Source: Enterobacter_D sp963521185
GTDB lineage: Bacteria > Pseudomonadota > Gammaproteobacteria > Enterobacterales > Enterobacteriaceae
Length of the DNA: 64,000 nucleotides
Reading direction: 5' to 3'
NCBI GenBank assembly: GCA_963521185.1
Contig: CAUQTV010000007.1
Span: 105,904-169,903 of the forward strand
In this document: positions 7,001 through 15,677 of the stretch, in pieces
How positions within the stretch are numbered: position 1 is the first letter of the stretch
Layout: every line of letters begins with the position of its first letter
Notes under the pieces: model-generated
Seen by the model: the letters and a program-made list of their open reading frames with translations, nothing else
What the model was told of the DNA's origin: nothing
Databases searched by the model: none
Program-made: the position numbers and the translations under genes

Positions 7001-9733
7001 ATGCTAATGGCTACGATTCATGTAGACGGCAAAGATTACGAGGTCAACGGGGCGGACAACCTGCTACAGGCATGTCTCTCGCTCGGCCTTGATATTCCGT
7101 ATTTTTGCTGGCATCCGGCGCTGGGTAGCGTTGGGGCTTGCCGCCAGTGTGCGGTGAAGCAATATCAGAACGCGGAAGACACGCGTGGTCGCCTGGTGAT
7201 GTCCTGTATGACACCGGCCACCGACGGCACCTTCATCTCGATTGATGACGAAGAAGCGAAGCAGTTCCGCGAAAGCGTTGTGGAGTGGTTAATGACCAAC
7301 CACCCGCACGACTGTCCGGTCTGTGAAGAGGGCGGTAACTGCCACCTTCAGGATATGACCGTGATGACGGGCCACAGCTTCCGTCGCTACCGTTTCACCA
7401 AGCGTACCCACCGCAATCAGGATTTGGGGCCGTTCATCTCCCACGAGATGAACCGCTGCATCGCCTGTTACCGCTGCGTGCGTTACTACAAAGATTATGC
7501 CGACGGCACCGATCTTGGCGTGTACGGCGCGCATGACAACGTCTACTTCGGTCGTCCGGAAGACGGTACGCTTGAGAGCGAATTCTCCGGTAACCTGGTC
7601 GAAATCTGTCCGACCGGCGTGTTCACCGACAAAACGCACTCCGAGCGCTACAACCGTAAATGGGACATGCAGTTTGCGCCGAGCATCTGCCAGCAGTGCT
7701 CTCTGGGCTGTAACACCAGTCCTGGCGAGCGCTACGGTGAACTGCGTCGTATCGAAAACCGCTACAACGGCACCGTAAACCACTATTTCCTCTGTGACCG
7801 TGGTCGTTTCGGCTATGGCTACGTGAACCTGAAAGACCGTCCGCGTCAGCCGGTTCAACGCCGTGGCGATGACCTGATTACGCTGAACGCGGAACAGGCG
7901 ATGCAGGGTGCCGCCGATATTCTGCGCCAGTCGAAGAAAGTGATCGGTATCGGCTCCCCGCGCGCCAGCGTCGAAAGCAACTTTGCGCTGCGTGAACTGG
8001 TGGGTGCTGAAAACTTCTATACCGGTATCGCGGCGGGCGAGCAGGAACGCCTGGAACTGATGCTGAAAGTGCTGCGTGAAAGCGGTATTCGTACCCCTGC
8101 GCTGCGCGAAATTGAATCTTACGATGCCGTGCTGATTCTGGGTGAAGACATTACTCAGACCGGCGCGCGCGTGTCGCTGGCGGTACGTCAGGCGGTTAAA
8201 GGCAAAGCCCGTGAAATGGCGGCGGCACAGAAAGTGGCCGACTGGCAGATTGCGGCGATCTTAAACATTGGCCAGCGCGCCAAACATCCGCTGTTTGTGA
8301 CCAACGTGGACAGCACGCGTATGGATGACATCGCGGCGTGGACCTACCGCGCACCGGTGGAAGATCAGGCGCGTTTCGGCTTCGCCATTGCCCATGCGCT
8401 TGACAGTGCCTCGCCGGCCGTCGAGGGTATCGATCGCGATCTGCAAAACAAAATCGACGTGGTAGTACAGGCGTTAGCCGGTGCGAAAAAACCGCTGATT
8501 ATCTCCGGCACCAACGCTGGCAGCACGGCGATGATTCAGGCGGCGGCGAACGTAGCCAAAGCGCTGAAAGGCCGTGGCGCAGACGTTGGCGTGACGATGA
8601 TTGCGCGTGCGGTTAACAGCGTCGGTCTCGGCATGATTGGCGGCGGTTCCCTTGACGACGCGTTAAGCGAGATGGAAACCGGCCGTGCTGACGCCGTCGT
8701 GGTGCTGGAAAACGACCTGCATCGCCACGCTTCTGCTGCCCGCGTTGACGCCGCGCTGTCGAAAGCGCCGCTGGTGATGGTTATCGACCATCAGCGCACC
8801 GCGATCATGGACAAAGCCCATCTGGTGCTCTCCACCGCCAGCTTCGCCGAAAGCGACGGTACGGTCATCAACAACGAAGGCCGCGCCCAACGCTTCTTCC
8901 AGGTGTACGATCCGGCTTACTACGACAGCAGCACCATCATGCTGGAAAGCTGGCGCTGGCTGCACTCGCTGCACAGCACCGTACAGAGTCGTGAAGTGGA
9001 CTGGACGCAGCTCGATCACGTTATCGACGCAGCCATTGCGGCACTGCCGCAGCTGGCAGGCATTAAAGATGCCGCGCCGGACGCGAGCTTCCGTATTCGC
9101 GGTCAAAAGCTGGCGCGTGAACCGCATCGCTACAGTGGACGCACCGCCATGCGCGCGAACATCAGCGTGCATGAACCGCGTCAGCCGCAGGACAAAGACA
9201 CCATGTTTGCCTTCTCAATGGAAGGGAACAACCAGCCGTCAGCGCCGCGCTCGCAAATTCCGTTTGCCTGGGCGCCAGGCTGGAACTCACCGCAGGCATG
9301 GAACAAGTTCCAGGCTGAAGTGGGCGGCAAACTGCGTCATGGCGATCCGGGCGTGCGTCTGATCGAAGCGTCGGACAGCGGGCTGGATTACTTCACTACG
9401 GTGCCGGCGAGCTTCCAGGCGGAAGAGGGGAAATGGCGTATCGCGCCTTACTACCATCTGTTTGGCAGCGACGAAATGTCCCAGCGTTCGCCGGTCTTCC
9501 AGCAACGTATGCCGCAGCCTTACATCAAACTTAACCCGGCGGACGCCGCGAAGTTAGGGGTGAACGCAGGCTCGAACGTCGCTTTCAGCTACGAAGGCCA
9601 CACCGTGAGCCTGCCGCTGGTGATTTCCGACGGTCTGGCTGCCGGTCAGGTGGGCTTGCCAATGGGTATGCCGGGCATCGCGCCGGTGCTGGCGGGCGCA
9701 CGTCTTGAGGATCTGCAGGAGGCACAGCAATGA
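7001..9733 (+). CDS. nuoG: NADH:quinone oxidoreductase subunit G
   Basis: The largest peripheral subunit, 910 residues from the ATG at 7001. The N-terminus is a [2Fe-2S] ferredoxin domain (FCWHPALGSVGACRQC). HDCPVCEEGGNC follows, then the ferredoxin-like motif RCIACYRCVRYY, then the extra cluster N7 motif CQQCSLGC plus a later Cys in YFLCDRG. The rest is a molybdopterin-oxidoreductase-like domain that has lost its cofactor. The frame is open back to a TTG at 6962, but the family N-terminus (MLMATIHVDG) points to 7001, preceded by GGAAG; 7007 is also possible. It overlaps nuoH by 4 bases. Confidence 0.96.
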   Translation: MLMATIHVDGKDYEVNGADNLLQACLSLGLDIPYFCWHPALGSVGACRQCAVKQYQNAEDTRGRLVMSCMTPATDGTFISIDDEEAKQFRESVVEWLMTNHPHDCPVCEEGGNCHLQDMTVMTGHSFRRYRFTKRTHRNQDLGPFISHEMNRCIACYRCVRYYKDYADGTDLGVYGAHDNVYFGRPEDGTLESEFSGNLVEICPTGVFTDKTHSERYNRKWDMQFAPSICQQCSLGCNTSPGERYGELRRIENRYNGTVNHYFLCDRGRFGYGYVNLKDRPRQPVQRRGDDLITLNAEQAMQGAADILRQSKKVIGIGSPRASVESNFALRELVGAENFYTGIAAGEQERLELMLKVLRESGIRTPALREIESYDAVLILGEDITQTGARVSLAVRQAVKGKAREMAAAQKVADWQIAAILNIGQRAKHPLFVTNVDSTRMDDIAAWTYRAPVEDQARFGFAIAHALDSASPAVEGIDRDLQNKIDVVVQALAGAKKPLIISGTNAGSTAMIQAAANVAKALKGRGADVGVTMIARAVNSVGLGMIGGGSLDDALSEMETGRADAVVVLENDLHRHASAARVDAALSKAPLVMVIDHQRTAIMDKAHLVLSTASFAESDGTVINNEGRAQRFFQVYDPAYYDSSTIMLESWRWLHSLHSTVQSREVDWTQLDHVIDAAIAALPQLAGIKDAAPDASFRIRGQKLAREPHRYSGRTAMRANISVHEPRQPQDKDTMFAFSMEGNNQPSAPRSQIPFAWAPGWNSPQAWNKFQAEVGGKLRHGDPGVRLIEASDSGLDYFTTVPASFQAEEGKWRIAPYYHLFGSDEMSQRSPVFQQRMPQPYIKLNPADAAKLGVNAGSNVAFSYEGHTVSLPLVISDGLAAGQVGLPMGMPGIAPVLAGARLEDLQEAQQ

Positions 9734-10707
9734 GTTGGTTTACACCGGAGTTGATCGACATCCTGCTCAGCATTCTCAAAGCGGTGGTTATTCTGCTGGT
9801 GGTGGTCACCTGCGGCGCGCTGATGAGTTTCGGTGAGCGTCGCTTGCTGGGTCTGTTCCAGAATCGCTATGGACCAAACCGTGTCGGCTGGGGCGGTTCG
9901 CTCCAGATCGTCGCGGACATGATCAAGATGTTCTTCAAAGAGGACTGGATCCCGAAATTCACCGACCGCGTGATCTTTACGCTGGCCCCGGTTATCGCCT
10001 TCACCTCGCTGCTGCTGGCCTTCGCCATTGTGCCGGTCAGCCCGTCGTGGGTGGTGGCCGACCTGAACATCGGTATTCTGTTCTTCCTGATGATGGCCGG
10101 TCTGGCGGTGTACGCCGTGCTGTTCGCGGGCTGGTCGAGTAACAACAAATACTCGCTGCTCGGTGCGATGCGTGCGTCTGCGCAGACCCTGAGCTACGAA
10201 GTGTTCCTCGGGCTTTCGCTGATGGGCGTGGTAGCGCAGGCGGGGTCATTTAACATGACCGATATCGTCAACAACCAGGCTGACATCTGGAACGTCATTC
10301 CGCAGTTCTTTGGCTTTGTCACCTTTGCTATCGCCGGCGTGGCGGTGTGTCACCGTCATCCGTTTGACCAGCCGGAAGCCGAGCAGGAACTGGCGGATGG
10401 TTATCACATTGAATATTCCGGCATGAAGTTCGGTCTGTTCTTTGTGGGCGAGTACATCGGCATCGTCACCATTTCTGCACTGATGGTAACGCTGTTCTTC
10501 GGTGGCTGGCACGGTCCGTTCTTACCGCCCTTCATCTGGTTCGCACTGAAAACGGCGTTCTTCATGATGATGTTCATTTTGATTCGCGCAGCGTTACCTC
10601 GTCCGCGTTATGACCAGGTGATGTCCTTCGGCTGGAAAGTGTGCCTGCCGCTGACGCTACTCAACTTGCTGGGCACGGCGGCTGTCATTCTCTGGCAGGC
10701 GCAATAA
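9730..10707 (+). CDS. nuoH: NADH:quinone oxidoreductase subunit H
   Basis: Membrane subunit of 325 residues with about eight transmembrane helices. It forms the quinone chamber with NuoB and NuoD. The signature GERRLLGLFQNRYGPNRVG lies near residues 36-54, and the acidic loop HPFDQPEAEQEL is the conserved segment thought to couple quinone chemistry to proton movement. A strong GGAGG precedes the ATG, which overlaps the nuoG stop. Confidence 0.97.
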   Translation: MSWFTPELIDILLSILKAVVILLVVVTCGALMSFGERRLLGLFQNRYGPNRVGWGGSLQIVADMIKMFFKEDWIPKFTDRVIFTLAPVIAFTSLLLAFAIVPVSPSWVVADLNIGILFFLMMAGLAVYAVLFAGWSSNNKYSLLGAMRASAQTLSYEVFLGLSLMGVVAQAGSFNMTDIVNNQADIWNVIPQFFGFVTFAIAGVAVCHRHPFDQPEAEQELADGYHIEYSGMKFGLFFVGEYIGIVTISALMVTLFFGGWHGPFLPPFIWFALKTAFFMMMFILIRAALPRPRYDQVMSFGWKVCLPLTLLNLLGTAAVILWQAQ

Positions 10708-10721
10708 GGGGTGAAAAGACC

Positions 10722-11264
10722 ATGACATTAAAAGAATTATTGGTGGGCTTTGGCACCCAGGTACGCAGTATCTGGATGATCGGTCTGCACGCGTTTGCAA
10801 AACGCGAAACTCGTATGTACCCGGAAGAGCCGGTTTATCTGCCGCCTCGCTACCGTGGCCGCATTGTGCTGACGCGCGATCCGGACGGCTCCGAGCGCTG
10901 CGTTGCCTGTAACCTGTGTGCGGTAGCCTGTCCGGTCGGCTGTATCTCTTTGCAAAAAGCAGAGACGGTCGATGGTCGCTGGTATCCGGAATTTTTCCGC
11001 ATTAACTTCTCACGCTGCATCTTCTGCGGTCTGTGCGAAGAAGCCTGTCCGACCACGGCGATTCAGTTAACGCCGGACTTCGAGCTGGGTGAGTTCAAGC
11101 GCCAGGATCTGGTCTACGAAAAAGAGGATCTGCTGATCTCCGGTCCGGGCAAATACCCGGAATATAACTTCTACCGGATGGCAGGTATGGCAATCGACGG
11201 CAAAGATAAGGGCGACGCGGAAAACGAAGCCAAGCCTATCGACGTCAAAGGCCTGTTACCGTAA
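10722..11264 (+). CDS. nuoI: NADH:quinone oxidoreductase subunit I (clusters N6a/N6b)
   Basis: A 180-residue ferredoxin-like subunit with two classical [4Fe-4S] motifs, CVACNLCAVACPVGC and CIFCGLCEEACP. These hold clusters N6a and N6b, which relay electrons from NuoG to NuoB. The frame is open upstream to 10641, but the ATG at 10722 has AAGGGGTG in front and gives the E. coli N-terminus MTLKELLVGFG. It starts 14 bases after nuoH. Confidence 0.97.
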   Translation: MTLKELLVGFGTQVRSIWMIGLHAFAKRETRMYPEEPVYLPPRYRGRIVLTRDPDGSERCVACNLCAVACPVGCISLQKAETVDGRWYPEFFRINFSRCIFCGLCEEACPTTAIQLTPDFELGEFKRQDLVYEKEDLLISGPGKYPEYNFYRMAGMAIDGKDKGDAENEAKPIDVKGLLP

Positions 11265-11275
11265 GGAGAGGGGCA

Positions 11276-11827
11276 ATGGAGTTCGCTTTTTATATCTGTG
11301 GCCTGGTTGCCGTCCTGACGACGTTCAGGGTGATCACCCACACCAATCCGGTGCATGCGCTGCTGTACTTAATCATCTCGCTGCTGGCGATCGCGGGCGT
11401 GTTCTTCTCGCTCGGCGCGTACTTCGCCGGTGCGCTGGAGATCATCGTCTACGCGGGTGCCATTATGGTGCTGTTCGTGTTCGTGGTGATGATGCTCAAC
11501 CTTGGCGGGGCTGAAATTGAACAGGAACGCCAGTGGTTGAAACCGCAAATCTGGATTGGTCCGGCGATTTTGTCCGCCGTGCTGCTAGCGGTGATGATTT
11601 ACGCTATTCTCGGCGTCAACGATCAGGGCATCGACGGCACGCCAATCAGCGCGAAAGCAGTGGGCATCACGCTGTTCGGGCCTTACGTTCTGGCGGTTGA
11701 ACTGGCGTCAATGCTGCTGCTGGCCGGTCTGGTCGTCGCTTTCCACGTGGGTCGTGAAGAACGCGCGGGCGAAGTGCTCAGCAACCGTCCTGGCGATGCG
11801 AAAAGAAAAACGGAGGAGCACGCATGA
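11276..11827 (+). CDS. nuoJ: NADH:quinone oxidoreductase subunit J
   Basis: Membrane subunit of 183 residues with five predicted helices. The conserved glycine-rich third helix contains EIIVYAGAIMVLFVFVVMM, a segment associated with the flexible pi-bulge. A strong ribosome-binding site, TAAGGAGAGG, precedes the ATG. The stop overlaps the nuoK start as ATGA. Confidence 0.97.
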   Translation: MEFAFYICGLVAVLTTFRVITHTNPVHALLYLIISLLAIAGVFFSLGAYFAGALEIIVYAGAIMVLFVFVVMMLNLGGAEIEQERQWLKPQIWIGPAILSAVLLAVMIYAILGVNDQGIDGTPISAKAVGITLFGPYVLAVELASMLLLAGLVVAFHVGREERAGEVLSNRPGDAKRKTEEHA

Positions 11828-12126
11828 TCCCCTTACAACATGGACTGATCCTTGCCGCGATCCTGTTTGTTCTCGGTCTGACCGGTCTGGTTATCCGCCG
11901 CAACCTGCTGTTTATGCTGATTGGGCTGGAAATCATGATCAACGCCTCGGCGCTGGCGTTTGTCGTCGCCGGGAGCTACTGGGGCCAGACCGATGGTCAG
12001 GTGATGTATATCCTCGCGATCAGCCTTGCGGCAGCGGAAGCCAGTATTGGTCTGGCGCTGTTACTGCAACTGCATCGCCGTCGCCAGAACCTGAATATCG
12101 ATTCAGTAAGTGAGTTGCGTGGATGA
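11824..12126 (+). CDS. nuoK: NADH:quinone oxidoreductase subunit K
   Basis: A 100-residue, three-helix membrane subunit homologous to MrpC. Two conserved glutamates lie in the helices: one in LIGLEIMINA and one in LAAAEASIGLAL; both belong to the proton path next to NuoN. Start and stop each overlap the neighbouring gene by 4 bases. Confidence 0.97.
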   Translation: MIPLQHGLILAAILFVLGLTGLVIRRNLLFMLIGLEIMINASALAFVVAGSYWGQTDGQVMYILAISLAAAEASIGLALLLQLHRRRQNLNIDSVSELRG

Positions 12127-13964
12127 ACATGCTTGCCTTAACCATTGTTTTGCCATTGATTGGCTTCTTATTACTCGCGTTCTCGCGCGGCCGCTGGTCA
12201 GAGAATCTCTCTGCGACCATCGGCATGGGGTCCATTGGCCTCGCCGCGCTGGTCACCGCGATTGTAGGGATCGACTTCTTCAATAACGGCCAACAGGCGT
12301 ACAGCCAGCCGCTGTGGACGTGGATGTCGGTGGGCGATTTCAACATCGGTTTCAACCTGGTGCTGGATGGCCTCTCTCTGACCATGCTCAGTGTGGTGAC
12401 CGGGGTCGGCTTCCTGATCCACATGTTCGCCTCCTGGTACATGCGCGGTGAAGAGGGGTACTCCCGCTTCTTCGCCTATACCAACCTGTTTATCGCCAGC
12501 ATGGTGGTACTGGTTCTGGCGGACAACCTGCTGCTGATGTATCTCGGCTGGGAAGGCGTGGGCCTGTGCTCCTATCTGCTGATCGGTTTCTACTACACCG
12601 ATCCGAAGAACGGCGCTGCCGCGATGAAAGCCTTCGTCGTGACCCGCGTGGGTGACGTGTTCCTCGCGTTCGCGCTGTTCATTCTCTACACCGAACTCGG
12701 CACGCTGAACTTCCGTGAAATGGTCGAGCTGGCTCCGGCACACTTCGCCGCAGGTAATAATATGCTGACGTGGGCCACGCTGATGCTGCTGGGCGGCGCG
12801 GTCGGTAAATCCGCGCAGCTGCCGTTGCAAACCTGGCTTGCTGACGCGATGGCGGGTCCAACCCCGGTCTCCGCGTTGATCCACGCCGCCACCATGGTCA
12901 CCGCCGGTGTCTACCTGATTGCCCGTACCCACGGTCTGTTCCTGATGACCCCGGAAATCCTGCATCTGGTGGGTATTATCGGTGCCGTCACGCTGGTGCT
13001 GGCAGGCTTTGCTGCGCTGGTCCAGACCGACATCAAACGCGTACTTGCTTACTCCACCATGAGCCAGATTGGCTACATGTTCCTGGCGCTCGGCGTGCAG
13101 GCGTGGGACGCGGCGATCTTCCATCTGATGACGCACGCGTTCTTTAAAGCGCTGCTGTTCCTCTCGTCCGGTTCGGTGATCCTTGCCTGCCACCACGAGC
13201 AGAACATCTTCAAGATGGGCGGTCTGCGTAAGTCTATTCCGCTGGTTTACGTCTGCTTCCTGGTGGGGGGCGCGGCGTTGTCGGCGCTGCCGATGATCAC
13301 CGCGGGCTTCTTCAGTAAAGACGAAATCCTTGCCGGTGCGATGGCGAACGGACATCTCAACCTGATGGTGGCGGGCCTGGCGGGGGCGTTTATGACCTCG
13401 CTGTACACCTTCCGCATGATCTTCATCGTCTTCCACGGTAAAGAGCAGATCCACGCGCACGCAGGGAAGGGGATCACCCATCATCTGCCGCTGATTGTGC
13501 TGCTGGTGCTCTCCACGTTTGTGGGCGCGCTGATTGTACCGCCGCTGCACGGCGTGCTGCCGGAAACCACCGCGCTGGAACACGGACGCGTGCTGACCCT
13601 CGAAATCACCTCGGGTGTGGTCGCTATCGCCGGGATCCTGATTGCCGCCTGGCTGTGGCTGGGTAAACGCACGCTGGTAACCGCCGTTGCCAACAGCGCA
13701 CCGGGCCGTCTGCTTGGCACCTGGTGGTACAACGCATGGGGCTTTGACTGGCTGTACGACAAAATCTTCGTTAAGCCATTCCTTGGCATCGCCTGGCTGA
13801 TTAAGCGCGATCCGCTGAATTCATTGATGAACATTCCGGCAGTGCTCTCGCGGGTGGCAGGTAAAGGCCTGCTGTTCAGTGAGAACGGCTATCTGCGCTG
13901 GTACGTGGCATCCATGAGTATCGGTGCGGTCGTGGTGCTCGCGCTGTTAATGGTGTTGCGTTGA
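12123..13964 (+). CDS. nuoL: NADH:quinone oxidoreductase subunit L (antiporter-like)
   Basis: The distal antiporter-like pump subunit, 613 residues, with 14 core helices and the long lateral helix at the C-terminal end (about 530-580). Key residues visible are the glutamate in YLGWEGVGLCSYLL, the lysine in GGAVGKSAQLPLQTWL and the stretch GPTPVSALIHAATMV. It overlaps nuoK by 4 bases. A 177-base gap with a REP-type element follows before nuoM. Confidence 0.97.
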   Translation: MNMLALTIVLPLIGFLLLAFSRGRWSENLSATIGMGSIGLAALVTAIVGIDFFNNGQQAYSQPLWTWMSVGDFNIGFNLVLDGLSLTMLSVVTGVGFLIHMFASWYMRGEEGYSRFFAYTNLFIASMVVLVLADNLLLMYLGWEGVGLCSYLLIGFYYTDPKNGAAAMKAFVVTRVGDVFLAFALFILYTELGTLNFREMVELAPAHFAAGNNMLTWATLMLLGGAVGKSAQLPLQTWLADAMAGPTPVSALIHAATMVTAGVYLIARTHGLFLMTPEILHLVGIIGAVTLVLAGFAALVQTDIKRVLAYSTMSQIGYMFLALGVQAWDAAIFHLMTHAFFKALLFLSSGSVILACHHEQNIFKMGGLRKSIPLVYVCFLVGGAALSALPMITAGFFSKDEILAGAMANGHLNLMVAGLAGAFMTSLYTFRMIFIVFHGKEQIHAHAGKGITHHLPLIVLLVLSTFVGALIVPPLHGVLPETTALEHGRVLTLEITSGVVAIAGILIAAWLWLGKRTLVTAVANSAPGRLLGTWWYNAWGFDWLYDKIFVKPFLGIAWLIKRDPLNSLMNIPAVLSRVAGKGLLFSENGYLRWYVASMSIGAVVVLALLMVLR

Positions 13965-13987
13965 GTTTGATTTGAGCTGGCGGTTTT

Positions 13988-14054
13988 GCCCGGTGGCGCT
14001 GCGCTTACCGGGCCTACAAGACCGTAGGTCGGGTAAGCGTTAGCGCCACCCGAC
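13988..14054. repeat. REP/BIME element between nuoL and nuoM (family 2)
   Basis: Two REP-type palindromes in inverted orientation: a 30-base unit beginning GCCCGGTGGCGCTGCGC at 13988-14017, and its partner GTAGGTCGGGTAAGC through 14054. The first unit is identical over 30 bases to one downstream of yfaY at 30796-30825. A diverged copy lies after nuoN at 17191-17254. Confidence 0.9.
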
Positions 14055-14141
14055 ACAACAAACCGCACTCAAATGTGAATGTGGTCGAATTCGTTGAAAA
14101 TCAGGCCCCAGGCGGGGCCTTAAAAAGGAATAAAAATCGCC

Positions 14142-15671
14142 ATGTTACTACCCTGGCTAATATTAATTCCCTTCATTGGTGGATTCCTGTGTTGGCAGAC
14201 TGAACGCTTCGGCGTGAAGATGCCGCGCTGGATTGCGCTGGTAACCATGGGATTGACGCTCGCACTTGGCCTGCAACTCTGGTTGCAGGGCGGCTACTCT
14301 CTGACGCAATCGACAGGGCTGCCGCAGTGGCAGTCTGAGTTCCTGCTGCCGTGGATCCCGCGCTTTGGCATTAGCATCCACCTGGCGCTGGACGGTTTGT
14401 CGCTGCTGATGGTGGTGCTGACCGGTTTCCTCGGCGTGCTGGCGGTGCTCTGTTCATGGCGTGAAATCGAAAAATATCAGGGCTTCTTTCACCTCAACCT
14501 GATGTGGATCCTCGGCGGCGTGATCGGCGTGTTCCTTGCCATCGACATGTTCCTGTTCTTCTTCTTCTGGGAGATGATGCTGGTGCCGATGTACTTCCTG
14601 ATCGCACTCTGGGGCCACAAGGCCTCCGACGGGAAGACGCGTATCACCGCCGCGACCAAGTTCTTCATCTACACCCAGGCGAGCGGTCTGGTGATGTTGA
14701 TTGCCATCCTGGCGCTGGTGCTGGTGCACTACAACGCGACCGGCGTCTGGACGTTCGATTACCCGCAACTGCTGAAAACGCCAATGTCGCACGGCGTGGA
14801 ATACCTGCTGATGCTGGGCTTCTTCATCGCGTTTGCGGTGAAAATGCCGGTGGTGCCGCTGCACGGCTGGCTGCCGGATGCGCACTCCCAGGCTCCAACG
14901 GCGGGTTCCGTTGACCTGGCGGGGATTTTGCTGAAAACCGCCGCCTACGGTCTGCTGCGTTTCGCACTGCCGCTGTTCCCGAACGCTTCCGCTGAGTTTG
15001 CGCCAATCGCCATGTGGCTGGGTGTCATCGGTATCTTCTACGGCGCGTGGATGGCCTTTGCGCAGACCGATATCAAACGTCTGATTGCGTACACCTCGGT
15101 GTCGCACATGGGCTTCGTGCTGATTGCGATTTACACCGGAAGCCAGCTCGCTTATCAGGGCGCGGTGATCCAGATGATCGCTCACGGTCTGTCAGCGGCA
15201 GGGATGTTCATCATCTGCGGTCAGCTGTACGAACGTCTGCACACGCGTGATATGCGTATGATGGGCGGCCTGTGGAGCAAGATCAAATGGCTGCCTGCGC
15301 TGTCGATGTTCTTCGCGGTTGCCACCCTCGGGATGCCGGGTACCGGTAACTTCGTCGGCGAATTCATGATCCTCTTCGGCAGCTATAAAGTGGTGCCGGT
15401 GATCACCGTGATTTCCACCTTCGGTCTGGTCTTCGCCTCGGTTTACTCACTGGCGATGCTGCACCGCGCCTACTTCGGTAAAGCGAAGAGTGAAATCGCC
15501 AGCAAAGAACTGCCGGGAATGTCACTGCGCGAGCTGTTTATCATTCTGTTGCTGGTCGTGCTTCTGGTACTGCTTGGCTTCTATCCGCAGCCGATTCTGG
15601 ATACGTCGCATTCCGCGATGAGCAATATCCAGCAGTGGTTTGTTAATTCTGTTTCTACTACAAGGCCGTAA
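14142..15671 (+). CDS. nuoM: NADH:quinone oxidoreductase subunit M (antiporter-like)
   Basis: The second antiporter-like proton pump, 509 residues. The conserved glutamate is in FFFFWEMMLVPMYF (about residue 144), and the lysine in VKMPVVPLHGWLPDAHSQAP (about 234). It starts after the REP-containing gap with AAGGA some distance upstream of the ATG. It ends 6 bases before nuoN. Confidence 0.97.
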   Translation: MLLPWLILIPFIGGFLCWQTERFGVKMPRWIALVTMGLTLALGLQLWLQGGYSLTQSTGLPQWQSEFLLPWIPRFGISIHLALDGLSLLMVVLTGFLGVLAVLCSWREIEKYQGFFHLNLMWILGGVIGVFLAIDMFLFFFFWEMMLVPMYFLIALWGHKASDGKTRITAATKFFIYTQASGLVMLIAILALVLVHYNATGVWTFDYPQLLKTPMSHGVEYLLMLGFFIAFAVKMPVVPLHGWLPDAHSQAPTAGSVDLAGILLKTAAYGLLRFALPLFPNASAEFAPIAMWLGVIGIFYGAWMAFAQTDIKRLIAYTSVSHMGFVLIAIYTGSQLAYQGAVIQMIAHGLSAAGMFIICGQLYERLHTRDMRMMGGLWSKIKWLPALSMFFAVATLGMPGTGNFVGEFMILFGSYKVVPVITVISTFGLVFASVYSLAMLHRAYFGKAKSEIASKELPGMSLRELFIILLLVVLLVLLGFYPQPILDTSHSAMSNIQQWFVNSVSTTRP

Positions 15672-15677
15672 ATCGCC

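Noticed and set aside
12198..13583. 461-codon open frame antisense to nuoL
   Set aside because: Composition is dominated by Gln, His, Arg and Asp with no hydrophobic core, typical of a shadow of a membrane-protein gene.
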